NCBI GenBank assembly: GCA_025526935.1
Contig: JAHLKD010000019.1
Location: 522,951-586,950, forward strand
DNA length: 64,000 nt
Reading direction: 5' to 3'
Origin: Cladochytrium replicatum
Taxonomy: Eukaryota > Chytridiomycota > Chytridiomycetes > Cladochytriales > Cladochytriaceae
The position numbers were made by a program, and so were the translations under genes. Below, in pieces: positions 53,243 to 63,755 of this stretch. The notes beneath the pieces are model-generated. The model was not told where the DNA came from. It did no database searches and saw only the letters and a list, made by a program, of their open reading frames with translations. Position 1 is the stretch's first letter. Each line of letters opens with the position of its first letter.

Positions 53243-54775
53243 ATGTCAACCGTGTCAACAACCTCCACTGCCATAGAGCTCAAGCCTGTCTCATCTGTCA
53301 CTTCCTCTTTCTCAAATCTCCTCACCCGCTCCAGAAAAAAGCCCTCTTTAAGGTCTTGGGACGAAGTCCCTCAGCCTCAACGTCTCGTCAAGATCTCCTC
53401 GCAACCTGTCGCTCCTGGCTCAAATGCTATCCGCTACGTCGCCACCGGAATTTCTACAGAGGCCGAACTCATTCTCTCGCAACTTCCGCCTCCGCTCTAC
53501 ATCGTCGCCTTCACTGGTTTCGGCAGATCGGGAAAATCGTACACCTCCAGCAAGATGCGTGAGATGATCACCGGAAATTCGGATTACAAGTTTCTTTCGG
53601 CACCAGGAAATGTCCCCTGCACTCACGGAATTGATCTGATGGTGTTCCCGCACCCGTCGGGACTCGGTCATATCGTATTCTTGGACTGCGAGGGCGGCGC
53701 GAACCACAACTCGACTGCAATTCCGTTTGTGATCGGACTGGCTGCTAGGTTGTCGAGCAGAATGTATGTATTTGAGAGGGGCTGCTTTACAACTGCTGGA
53801 CTCGACACCGTCATGCAAGTTGTCAATATGGTACGTGAAAACTCAGATTCATAATAATTGTTGTGATTGTAACCGTATAATGACATTCACGAACAGGGAC
53901 ACGCTACTTCATCGGACATTGTTGACATCACCCGCCATCTTGTGCTTGTCGAGAACATGACGATCAACTCTGAGATACCCGAGCAACGTCTCCTTTCCGA
54001 CCTCCTTTCGGAAGAGGACGGCGACGAGATCACCAACCGCGTTCGCCACCTTATCCGCCAACGGTTCGACATCGAGTTCGCCAAGCTCCCTTACAACATT
54101 GGTCCCAACGTGGCGCTGTTCGACCAGGCGTGCGAAGCACTCACAGACTCGATGGTCGAAAACCTTGAGCCGTTCACGGTTGCAAATGTGCCCGCGGACG
54201 GCACGATGGTGGTTCAGCTTGTTAACGAGTTGCTTGCGCAGATTAGGGACGGTGGGAGCAGGTACAACATGGTCAGTGCGACCGAGGCGTTGGTTGCCAA
54301 CATGGCGACGGAGGCTGCGACGACGGTATGGATCGAGTTTGTGGACAGGGTCAGGAAGGGCGGGAACCATCCTTCGCAGGTTACGGGAAGGAAGCCGCTC
54401 CGAGCCATTTTGAGGGAAGTCGAAGGGGTTGCAAACAATGCCATTGGCGAGCTTGAGAGTTTCATCAACAAGCTTGTCCCCTCTGAACCGGCAGTAGTTG
54501 CGAAGGCGATGTGGGAGCGGAACTACGCGGCGTTCGAGGGCGAGATCAGGGCGTCTCACGCGAGGAAGGCGGAGGAGCTTGCAAAGTATACGCAGTGGGC
54601 GGACAGGATCAACAGACTCATCAATGAGATAATCGCGCAAGTGGTGGACGCGATCCGGCAGTTGATCAGATTCGCCAGGTTCTCGACGACGCTGATCCTG
54701 ATGAGCAATTACTACCTGTGGAAGCACTCGGTCAACTTGGTCGCGGGGATTGCAAATGGGGTCATGGCGCCTTGA
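53243..54775 (+). CDS. GBP/atlastin-like large GTPase, divergent
   Basis: Exons 53243-53830 and 53897-54775 give 488 residues. Residues about 88-100 carry the P loop (AFTGFGRSGKSY), as in GBP/atlastin proteins (G..R.GKS). About 50 residues later, IVFLDCEGGANHNST gives switch II (D-x-E-G). GIDLMVFPHP matches the G-h..h strand between them. The G4 (RD/NKxD) motif is not obvious: after the intron, RHLVLVENMTIN may occupy its place, with E-N instead of R-D. The C-terminal two thirds are helical and end in a hydrophobic stretch (LILMSNYYLWKHSVNLVAGI) that may touch membranes. Atlastin/GBP proteins fuse or tether membranes. The fold call is good; the function is not known. Confidence 0.7.
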
Positions 54776-55277
54776 AAATGGTGTCCATGGTTGGATATTC
54801 ACATTGTATTTTATGTTTGAGGACTTTTTTCGATTATGTCTTTTCGGTTTACTTTTTTTTTTCTTTTGTTTAGTGATCATGCACTCTTGCCTGGAGTTCA
54901 ATGACCTGCCGATCGGCGCCCTAGGCTCTTTGTTTTCCATACTTACCTTTTTTTGTTTTATTGTTATATTTGCCCCACTTCGCGAATACCTTTCACATGT
55001 TTAATACTGGCTATTGGTTTGAATTTCCCTGAAAGATGTGTGTCTTGCCCTTCATTTTTACCGATCTTCCAGATTCGCTGTTCGAAATACATCAATTACA
55101 TTCTAAATGCATCGCATCAGCGCCGAATGTTATCATCTGGACGAAAATACAAACCAATCAATTCGGAACGATGTTTGCTTTCGATTGGGGACGAGATCCC
55201 TCACCAATATCGAATTTTCCCGCCATGGAAGTTTTTGTGGTTGTGTTTCCTGATTTGCTCACCGATCCTGCTCCTAC
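54776..55277. other. Intergenic region
   Basis: About 500 bp, T-rich, between two plus-strand genes. It contains the presumed terminator of the GTPase gene and the promoter of the 7TM gene. No other feature recognised. Confidence 0.4.
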
Positions 55278-56302
55278 ATGGACGAGGCGTCGCTCAACAA
55301 CGCACAGTTCATCACATGCGTCGTAATAGCCTCCCTTCTGTTTCTGTCCACGCTGGTCCGCCCCTCGCTACTTCTCACCAAACTTACGCTGCAACTTTTA
55401 TGCGTCGCGACCGCATGTTTCCTCGGCAAGACGATCACGGCTCTAGTTTACTCGCAAGTGCAGTATCTCAACCCTGCAGCTCGCTACGTTTTACTATACA
55501 TGCTCCTCAACACCACAAACTCGATCATTTACGTCATGTACGGCATGCGCTTGCAGGTTCTCGTGGACAAAGGACATTCGGGAGTGATCCTAAAATGGGT
55601 GTTTGTGGGCTCGATCGTGGCGTATGGCGGTGTTACGATTGCGATGGCCGCAATGTATGGCACTGGTGCCTACAATACGGCGAATGGCGGGTACTCCGTG
55701 AAGGGGAAGGGGTTGTTCGAGATCAAAGTCCTCGGCTACGTCATGGAAGTTGTGATTTCAGCAATGTTGTTCACGGGCACACTCATTGCAACAAAGTTTC
55801 AAATCAAACAGAACACCACCGTAGGGGTACAAGTGTCTTCATCGGTATTCTACAGGACACTGCTGACCTCGGACGCGGTGTTTTTTGGGATTGCCTTCAT
55901 TATCACACTCTACAAGGTAAAACTAGATTGCTTTCCCGTGACCTGCAGTAAGTTAAGACTGAAGCTCTCTCGCAAAAGGCTGCAACAAGCTTGGATGTAA
56001 GTTCTGCTTCATTTGGTGTCCTCCCCCATGGTAACTTGGGATTTCAACACCTTATCGATGCAATCAAGATCATGGTTATGGTTATCAACATCTTCATTCC
56101 TTCTGCAGTCGTTAAGCATCGTGCTCGTACACATACGGGTAATGATGAAGGCTCCTATGTGCGTTCGGCGGTGAACAAAATCAGTCGACACTTCTCCCCA
56201 AGAATAGACAAGGAGAGTCGCGGGGTGGGAAGTTGTGTGGGGGAGAATATGCGGAGTAGCAGAGAGTGTTCGGAATCTTTACCAACACCACCAAAATCAT
56301 AA
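55278..56302 (+). CDS. Seven-transmembrane protein, unrelated to the 25-31 kb family
   Basis: Exons 55278-55916 and 55979-56302 give 320 residues from MDEASLNNAQFITCVVIASL. Seven hydrophobic segments are visible: about 11-29, 35-58, 67-90, 101-125, 152-172, 190-212 and 230-255 (LIDAIKIMVMVINIFIPSAV), followed by a ~70-residue hydrophilic tail with many Ser/Arg. The loop before segment 5 is Gly/Tyr-rich (YGTGAYNTANGGYSVKG). There is no signal peptide. Topology suggests a receptor-like protein, but no class-specific motif (DRY, retinal Lys and so on) was found. I see no clear sequence similarity to copies A-C. Confidence 0.7.
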
Positions 56303-57616
56303 ACACATTGGTCTACCAGGACAGAGAAACCTTGATTACAATGCGGAAAGTTCAATGTTTGGCGGCACCGATTAAGCATTCCGATAAACGAGAAATTTAA
56401 TAGTTCGTTTGGTCGTCCTATACATTGTTCAAGCATTTGACACCCAAATCGTTTGAGAATTCAATCTATTTCTGACTTCAGAGCTGCTTCGCCTTTGACT
56501 TTACTAACAGGAATTCCATTCACTGATTATGTGCCTAGACCCACTTCAAATAAAGGAGCTAACCTTCAAATTGAACGCGCTCATAGCACAGGAGTTTCAC
56601 GTCCCATATAATCGTGATAGGGTGCAGAGGGTCACGTAATAACGTTGTTAACAATGTGACCGCTTTCTTAAACACATCAGAAGCGAGCAGACTGAAGGGC
56701 GTAATGTGGCGTCCACCTTAACGGCATGGCGGTTGTACAAGTTTTACCAGACACTGTTGGGAAGTGCCCATGCGTTGTCATGACAGGTCGCGTGTGCGAG
56801 CAAAATCTAACATTTATTCCAAGCTGGAATGTTAATAACATTCTGACAGACCGTCCCACGCGAATTTATCATAGACAGACTGTCCGACCCGAATTTATTA
56901 GCCACAGACAGACCGTCCAACGCGTTTTTATTAGGCGCGGACGGACTGTCCAACCCATTTTTATTAACCATGGACGAACCTTCCAGATGCAATTTATTCT
57001 GCTTCAACTGTAATTCATGCTACCTCAATCTCTCTTGTAGCTGGTTTTTTCACTAAGTCTTTTCATTTCATGGGCCCAGCGATGCTGCTGTTGGGCGAGA
57101 GTCCTTTGATTTCGTGGGCAAGAGCATGGTACTGGAGTAGAGAACTGATTCTTTGTATTTGATTGTCCAAAATCTCCACCAACCATACACCTTGATAACA
57201 AGCTTCTCTGCCACCCCGGGGGTTATCCTTTTCAGGAAACTAGAGGGCAAGACCTGGCCACAGGGTCTTCCTGCTATAGATAGTGGATCCCAACTTCCTC
57301 TCCGTCCATACCACAGCTTCCACCGCTGCTATCAGTGCAACTTCCACTCTCGTCAAAGCTAGTCAACAATCTGAAGTATGCTCTCACACGGTACAGTATA
57401 CACTAGGTGCTCATGGTCCTACCGTTAGATGCAATCTAGCAGCAGTGATGTTTCTGCAATGGACTGCAATGAGTTTGTTCAACCAGGTATCACTGAAACC
57501 ACTCCTAAATCTACCCCTGGTGAGCTTCTCACTTCATGTGAACATACCCAATCTCGACCTTTCTCAACTAAAGGGCTCATGTTTTTTGAGTAGCTGGGCC
57601 AATCTCGATCATATCC
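56303..57616. other. Gene-poor region with a minisatellite
   Basis: No conserved gene. A 33-bp minisatellite lies at 56846-57008. Short frames elsewhere have no recognisable product. The right part (57060-57616) may be the 5' flank of the helicase element. Confidence 0.45.
56846..57008. repeat. Degenerate 33-bp minisatellite, about five units
   Basis: Units start ACAGACCGTCC, ACAGACTGTCC, ACAGACCGTCC, ACGGACTGTCC and ACGAACCTTCC at 56846, 56875, 56908, 56941 and 56974, each followed by an (A/T)-rich TTTATTA block. The period is 33 bp (29 in the first unit). On the minus strand the array reads as 11-residue units of the type NKxxLDxLSxx, so it may once have been coding. Confidence 0.85.
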
Positions 57617-60600
57617 ATGTTAGACCAGCTGAGCAACCGCATCAAGGAACCCAGGATGGAGTGGATCACCAGGGAAGATGGCATGCTCGTGTGCACGCTT
57701 TGCACTGGCAAGGACCACAGGGAATACAAGGAGAGAGATGCTTTGAGGAAGCATTGTCGAGCTTCCCATCCCGCCAAGGAAGGATTGGGCACCAATCCTA
57801 GAGTTCATACAGAGGAGTTCCTACGCGACGCGTTCGAGGTTGCGGGCCACCCAGCAAGAAGGGGTTGACATGGTTCTTCGCATTCTGCAAGGCACTGTCA
57901 AGAGAGATAAGAACAGCCTCAACAATGACAGTTACGAAGAGGACCTCGCCAACGTACGTGTAGCACCCCTTCACAATGAGAACCCTGTGAACAACCCTCT
58001 GATTCAGAGCGCCATAGCTACAGGAAACCTTAGGCGTAGCTTCCTTCATCAGGACTGCTGAAAGCATCTCACCTCTATCATTTCCTATCCTCCAGGGATA
58101 GCCTTGGATTTCTTCATAGCAGAAGAGTTTGGTGTGCTGGTTTGTATCAGCTGTGGCATTCTCGTGGACGCGTCTTCATGCGGGGCCTATGTCCAAAAGT
58201 ACCACAGTCAGGTCGACAGGAGCACCCGCCTGATTGCTTCAAGAGCACTTTTGAATCTAAAGGTGGTTAACCAGCTTACACCGCTGTGGAACAACAAGGT
58301 CATTCTGGAGTGTATAGACAGAGACAACAACAAGCTTGCCTCATTTACCCCAATCCCAGGAGTCTGTATACAGGATGGTTTTCAGTGCCGAGGCTGCGGC
58401 TATGTGTGTGGCACCTTATCTACCTTTCAAAAGCATTGTTGCAAGTCCAATCTGGCAGCAAGAAGTACCTCTCCAAAGCAGGTCAAAGTCCAGAGTATTG
58501 TCATGCCGTACTATGGACTTCACGGTTACTGGGTCGTGCAAATGGCTCCTCTGGCACCCTATTCCCCTGATCCATCCTTGCAGCTCACTGAAATGCAGAA
58601 GGCAAGCCTGCAGATGCTGCTTGCTGTTGCATTCACCTCTGTCCCTGCCTTGAAGCTATCTGAAGAGCTTCCTCCCTGGATTCTTGGTTGCGACTTTCAC
58701 CATGTGGATCCTAGGCACAGGAGCAGCCAAAAGATCAACGAGCGCATCACGTGGGAAGATGTTGTCAGGGAACAAAACCAGGACATTGGCCTGGGGTTCA
58801 ACCGCAAGGAGCTGGGGAAGACTATGGTTGCCTACCACAAGGCACTGCAATCACGGATCATGGGAATGCCCTTCATGGTCAGGCAGGAAATCATGAAGCC
58901 CAGGTTTGATCAGGAGCACCAAGTCAACGAGAAGCAGAAATTCCAACAGCTTTGGGACACAACACTGTCACGCTATGCACAGACATGGACCTGTGTTCTG
59001 TGGCTGACGATCTTGGTGTGGAAGCGCATTATAGAGACACCCTTTGTGCAGATCAGCAGCTCATTGGGAGCATCTTTGGAGCAGTTTGCAAGAATGTTGA
59101 AGCAGAAGGTTGGAAACTCTGGACCTGAAGAACCAACAGGAATACCACTGTTTGATCCAGTAGGGGATCAGGGGCTAGACGTGGCACAGCTGCTGTCTGG
59201 TGACACCAATCATGAGGACGAGGTGGACTCTGAAGAAAGCTCCAGTGAGTCAGGCGACGAGGATCAGGAAAGTCCGGTGGTCCCAACACATCTTTTCCCT
59301 GTTGGATCTGCGGCAGAGACAGAAGAAGAACTTTTTGCAGCTCTGCTTGCTGTTACAGAGTCTCTCTTCCAAGCAGAAACTGTCATATCAACCATCCCCG
59401 AAAAGGTGTTCAACAATCCCCTTTTCACCTGGTGGGTGATTGATTGGAGAGATATGCTGGGGGCCTGGAGACCTGCCAACAGCGTGTCCAGAACCAGAGC
59501 TGCATTACTCAGATGGGCGTATGTCACAGGTCTGCACCGGTTTTGGCAGGATTGCAAAGTAACTGGAAGTGTGGAGCCAGAACGTTTAATGCAGATTGGA
59601 CACTTTACCTCTCGCTTCAATAAGCACACAATGTCAGGGAGGATTGGGGTAACGTTAGCTTGGATCAAAAAGGTTGCCAGCCAGACAATTGCCACCAATC
59701 GCACGCAGTTTGACTCCCAGGCATGTGCGTACCTGCTGGCGAAGGATACATACTTCAATATGACCACCATAGGGCATGCTTACAGTACCTTAATCAGGGA
59801 CCTCAGTCTACTCATGAAGAAGATCGCTTATCCTCTCCAGCCAGATCAAGAGACATGGTTAACTCTATCGTGGCTCATAGAAAATGCTCCTGATGTTACA
59901 TGTGAGACAGCGTCAGACTATGAGTAGGCGCAACACACAACTCTCTCCAGTACGCACCTGCAGCCAGCTTTGGGAGGCATATTGGCATCCTGGGTTAGAA
60001 ATATTGGGCCAGTGACGGATCACCATGATCTCTGGCAGCAGCATGGACAGCTGCTGGAATGGAACAAGAAGATTGCAGCAGCGGTTCTGCTTGGATGTGG
60101 AGCCCCGCCTCGTCTCACGGACCTAGTTGCTCAGAATGCAGTCAATTCTTCTGCAGTTCCTCGCTCTGTTTATCATAAGAATGATCGTCTGGTGCTGGTG
60201 AGCTACCGGTGCAAGACAGAACAGATAAAGGAGGAGCGGACAGTGGTTCCGCGCTTTGTTCCAAGGTCACTGGAGAGGCTGCTCATCTTCCACCTCTTTA
60301 TAGTGCGGAGGTTGCTGTTCAGTACATTCAAGTGGGTGCAGAAAAAGACATTCCCCCAAGAATGTAGGCGATCCTTGTTCCTGGGAAAGAACGGGACATT
60401 GGAATGTTCAGATTTGTCTACTACCCTCACAGAGACTTTCCAGAGCATTCTTGGGGTGCGCGTGACATATGCCGAGTACCGTAGATTTGTGAGCAACTTT
60501 TCCCAGATTGACTCCTGACTAATGCCTGCACAAGTAAGCACGTTGCTAAGGAAAGGGGACATGGCGAACCTTGGAGAGGGCCATTCGTCACACACAGCAG

Positions 60601-62498
60601 AGGCAATCTACAACCGAACAGGTTCAAGCATCCCTCAGCTTCTGGATGTAGTTGCAGCGGAGCGGCTGAGGATATGTGAGCACTGGTTCCAACGTTGCAG
60701 GATAGCAGATCAGGAACACAAGCAACTGGTCCCAGCAGTGACATCTCCAGAGGCAGTTCTCCGATCAGGGGACAGGTCCAATGTATCTGAGACAGTAAGA
60801 GATACGGCAAAGGTATCAGAGACGGAGACTGTGTTGGGGACCCTGACTGTGTCGGAGGTGTTGGAGACGGTGAATGTCCATGCCACATTCCGTGAAGATT
60901 TCCTAGCGAGTGGGGAGGATGCAGCAAGGGCAAATACTGTTCTGCAAGCCACGGAGCTACTTCGTACTTTCACTGGAAACCGATATGCACACTTCAGATC
61001 AGATTCCATCAGAGAGGCCATCTGCAAGAGTGAAAAACATACTCTACTGGTGTCACCAACTGGGTCTGGAAAGACCGTGGTACCGGCCATCCTGGCAGCG
61101 TTGAACACAGCAGTTCTGCATGTGCTGATATCTCCCCTACGAGCTGTTGCAGCGGAGATCAGAAAGCGACTGGAAGAGCTGCGGATTCCTTGTTACCTGT
61201 GGAGTGAAGTGAAAGCCCACAAGAACAAGCTGAACGCAATAGCTGGTCATCCGGGGCTACTGCTATGTCAAGTAGAGCAACTTGACAATCCCAGCCTGCT
61301 TTCCACAGAATTGGTCCAAATATGGGAGAACGGGAGGCTGGGGACAGTGATGCTGGACGAATGTCATATTCTCCTCACCCAATGTCACTTCCGTGAGGCC
61401 ATGACCAACGTCAGGGAATTTGTACACAAGTCAAAGTGTGCTAGTCGACCACTCGGAAGTTGTCGCTTTTTGTATATGACAGCCACCATGCCTGTAGTTC
61501 TCCGGTCCGCATTCGAGCAACAGGTTGGCCTGGGCCGTGGAGAGCTGAGCGTTTGCAGGTCTCCGACCGACCGTCCCGAGTTGGCATATTTTGTTAAGAG
61601 TTGGCCATTAGCGGAAGTGTGCGAGTATGTACGGGCCACATGCCAGCGCACCATCATATATATTGCCAACGAAGAACAACAGGCTCAGATCAAGAGTTTG
61701 CTTCTGGGAGGACCCAGCGCCAAAGAAGCAGTTCCGACAAACATTCACCCGTGCTGTCATCATGGATCGAAAATGTCAGAACTGGACAGAAATGTGGATC
61801 TGTGTCGATGGCTAGGCTGGGAAGGCCTAGATCAGGGGCGCGACCCTATTGCTGCAATGGCGGACATGTCAAGGGTGATGATAGCAACCAGTGGTTTGGG
61901 TGCAGCTCTGAATGTGGACGACGTTGGCCTTGTAGTTGTTGTCAGTTGCTCTGGGATGATGGAGCTCAGTCAGATGGGGGGGAGGGCTGCAAGAAACGGT
62001 TCAGTTGGCATGGAATCCTCATTTGGAATGAGGGGTTTATGCATGTACGCACCGAAGAAGAACTATCTCCCGACCGAGCTGCACTACTGAGTACATGCAA
62101 ACCAGTTCATGCTTGCGCAGAGCAAAGATCACATTCTTGGACGGAAACCCCAATGCACCGAGTGTCGCAATTCCTGTGCGAAGCTGTGCGGAAACTGTGG
62201 CGGACAGTCCAACCTTTACCTAAAATTGGGGCAGCAACAGGAGACTCCACCTGGTCAGCAATACAGCGGTACCCTCTTTAGCAGCACATCCTCCACAACC
62301 ACCTCTACGCAATCGGACATATCGCGCGTTCCAGAAACTCCGAGGATCATCAGGACACAAACTCCAAACTACTGGGACTCACCTACTCCACTATATGGGC
62401 CTCCTGGTGCAACGCAGCCTTTAGGGACTTATCACGAAAGACCCTTTCTGATCAAACCCATACCTAATAGGGGGCACATATCTCCAGGTAAGTGTTAG
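57617..62498 (+). pseudogene. Zinc-finger plus RecQ-type helicase gene of a mobile or subtelomeric element, interrupted by nonsense codons
   Basis: A C2H2-like finger begins the region (VCTLCTGKDHREYKERDALR, then KHCRASHP; 57617-57868). One reading frame then continues from about 57840 to 62498, broken only by TGA 58059-58061, TAG 59925-59927, TGA 60516-60518 and TGA 62088-62090; protein similarity carries on after each. The first part has a Cys-rich DUF3505-like motif (GVLVCISCGILVDAS.. CGAYVQKYHS) and a second Cys cluster (FQCRGCGYVCGTLSTFQKHC). The last third is a superfamily 2 helicase: SPTGSGKT (motif I), DECH (II), MTATMP (III) and QMGGRAARNG (VI), followed by CTECRNSCAKLCGNCGG. Such proteins are found in fungal telomere-linked and dispersed elements. 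As it stands it is unlikely to give a full protein. Confidence 0.75.
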
Positions 62499-62587
62499 TT
62501 GAAAAGACAATAAGTTAACCACTAAGGGTTATTGGCAAAATTTGCACTCAGACTCATTCTCAGGCCATCATTTTGGCAAACAACGGT

Positions 62588-62688
62588 CATCTTCCAGCTC
62601 ATACACCTTGAAGAACCAAAGGATTATGAAGAGAGTCCATCTTCTAGCTCATACACCATGAAGAACCAGATGGATTATGAAGAGAATC
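62588..62688 (+). repeat. Tandem duplication of about 50 bp
   Basis: CATCTTCCAGCTCATACACC.. at 62588-62637 is followed by CATCTTCTAGCTCATACACC.. at 62638-62688 with a few differences, and a third unit begins (CATCTGG) and breaks off. It lies between the helicase frame and the next Cys-rich frame. Confidence 0.85.
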
Positions 62689-62803
62689 CATCTGGTCTGT
62701 CTCTGAAAAGGCCAAAGGTTTGGATCCCCGTTTTGACATGTATGTTATACTTCGCCTGATCATCTTTCAAGTAGTTGCTTCAGCACTCCTCTGTTAAGTC
62801 AGA

Positions 62804-63595
62804 TTGGTCTTGGTCACACCCGGAGGATGGTTCAGTTCAGTGGCTTCCAGCGGATGTTGGGAGCACCCAGTCAAAGTGGAGGACCTTTACTACAGAACAC
62901 AACCTAATGATTTCCAGGTAGATATGGGTTTGTCACTGTCACAGCAAATCCACACCCTAAGGGTCTTTCAGCCCTCTGCAAACCCATTACCTGCTGTCTC
63001 CACAGCTTCAGTCATCCCACACCTTAAGAGAGACTTCACAGCTCTATACCATAGCATCTTCAACCGTAGTAGGTGTATTGTGTGTGAGACTTTCCAAGGT
63101 TTCCCCTGTGGTTGCCAGAATGCGGTGCAGACTGTTGCGAGTTCCTCAGCAACACGGCGTGACCATCGTTGCTGGGTCTTGCGGAGAACCGGGACATCGT
63201 CGGTCTGACTGTGCTGGCAAAGAAAGGCGTTAGACAACTTCGCAAAATTCCGACCTAACCAGTTATGCATCTACTGTCTCCTGCGGCGGACACAACAGCA
63301 TCATTCCTCAAACGAACCGTTCTGCACCACGGACAATAAACGAGCCGCTCTTCACTGCTATTGTCGTCTCCACTACGAAAGCGCCAAGAGTAATGACGTT
63401 TCGTCCAGGCTGAAGCGGAGATATAGGAGTCAAGAGGTAGTAGATGCTTTGAGGCAGTTAGACAGTTGGGTTGAGTGGGGTATCCAGACCTACAGTATTC
63501 ACGATTTTAGCAACAAGTGCAACATAGCTGGTGGGAATATATGTCGGGCACTTGTTCTGGTGTTCGATATACTTCTTTCAGAGGAGGGCTGTTAG
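62804..63595 (+). pseudogene. Cys-rich second frame of the helicase element
   Basis: A plus-strand frame open from about 62804 to TAG 63593-63595, broken by one in-frame TGA at 63206-63208 (between GTSSV and LCWQRKALDNFAK). It contains cysteine pairs before and after the stop (RCIVCETFQGFPCGC; NQLCIYCLLRR; FCTTDN; LHCYCRLH), so a zinc-binding domain spans the nonsense codon, and ends in a helical part (RRYRSQEVVDALRQLDSWVE). There is no ATG at the beginning, so it may be a downstream exon of the helicase gene or a separate decayed gene. Confidence 0.5.
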
Positions 63596-63755
63596 ATTGT
63601 TATCTGTGGCAATGTAGAATTTCAACAAAATCGTAATTTACCCTGTGGCGATCTATGTCAATAACAAGCTTAGAATAGAGGAGGATCAGGTTAGATATAG
63701 ACAGCTGTATTTAATGACCAAGCAAATTGTCCACGATATTTAACTGCCTCCACAA
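63596..63755. other. Spacer between convergent frames
   Basis: AT-rich spacer between the 3' end of the plus-strand Cys-rich frame and the stop of the minus-strand dioxygenase-like gene. No feature. Confidence 0.4.

Noticed and set aside
59924-59963. Intron removing the TAG at 59925
   Set aside because: A GTAGGC..TGCAG intron of 40 nt is possible but leaves the wrong reading phase for the frame that continues.
57617-62498. TGA or TAG read as sense codons (alternative genetic code)
   Set aside because: Neighbouring conserved genes end normally at TGA (H2A, thiolase, aldehyde dehydrogenase) and TAG (Erg26-like), so the in-frame stops are better explained by decay.
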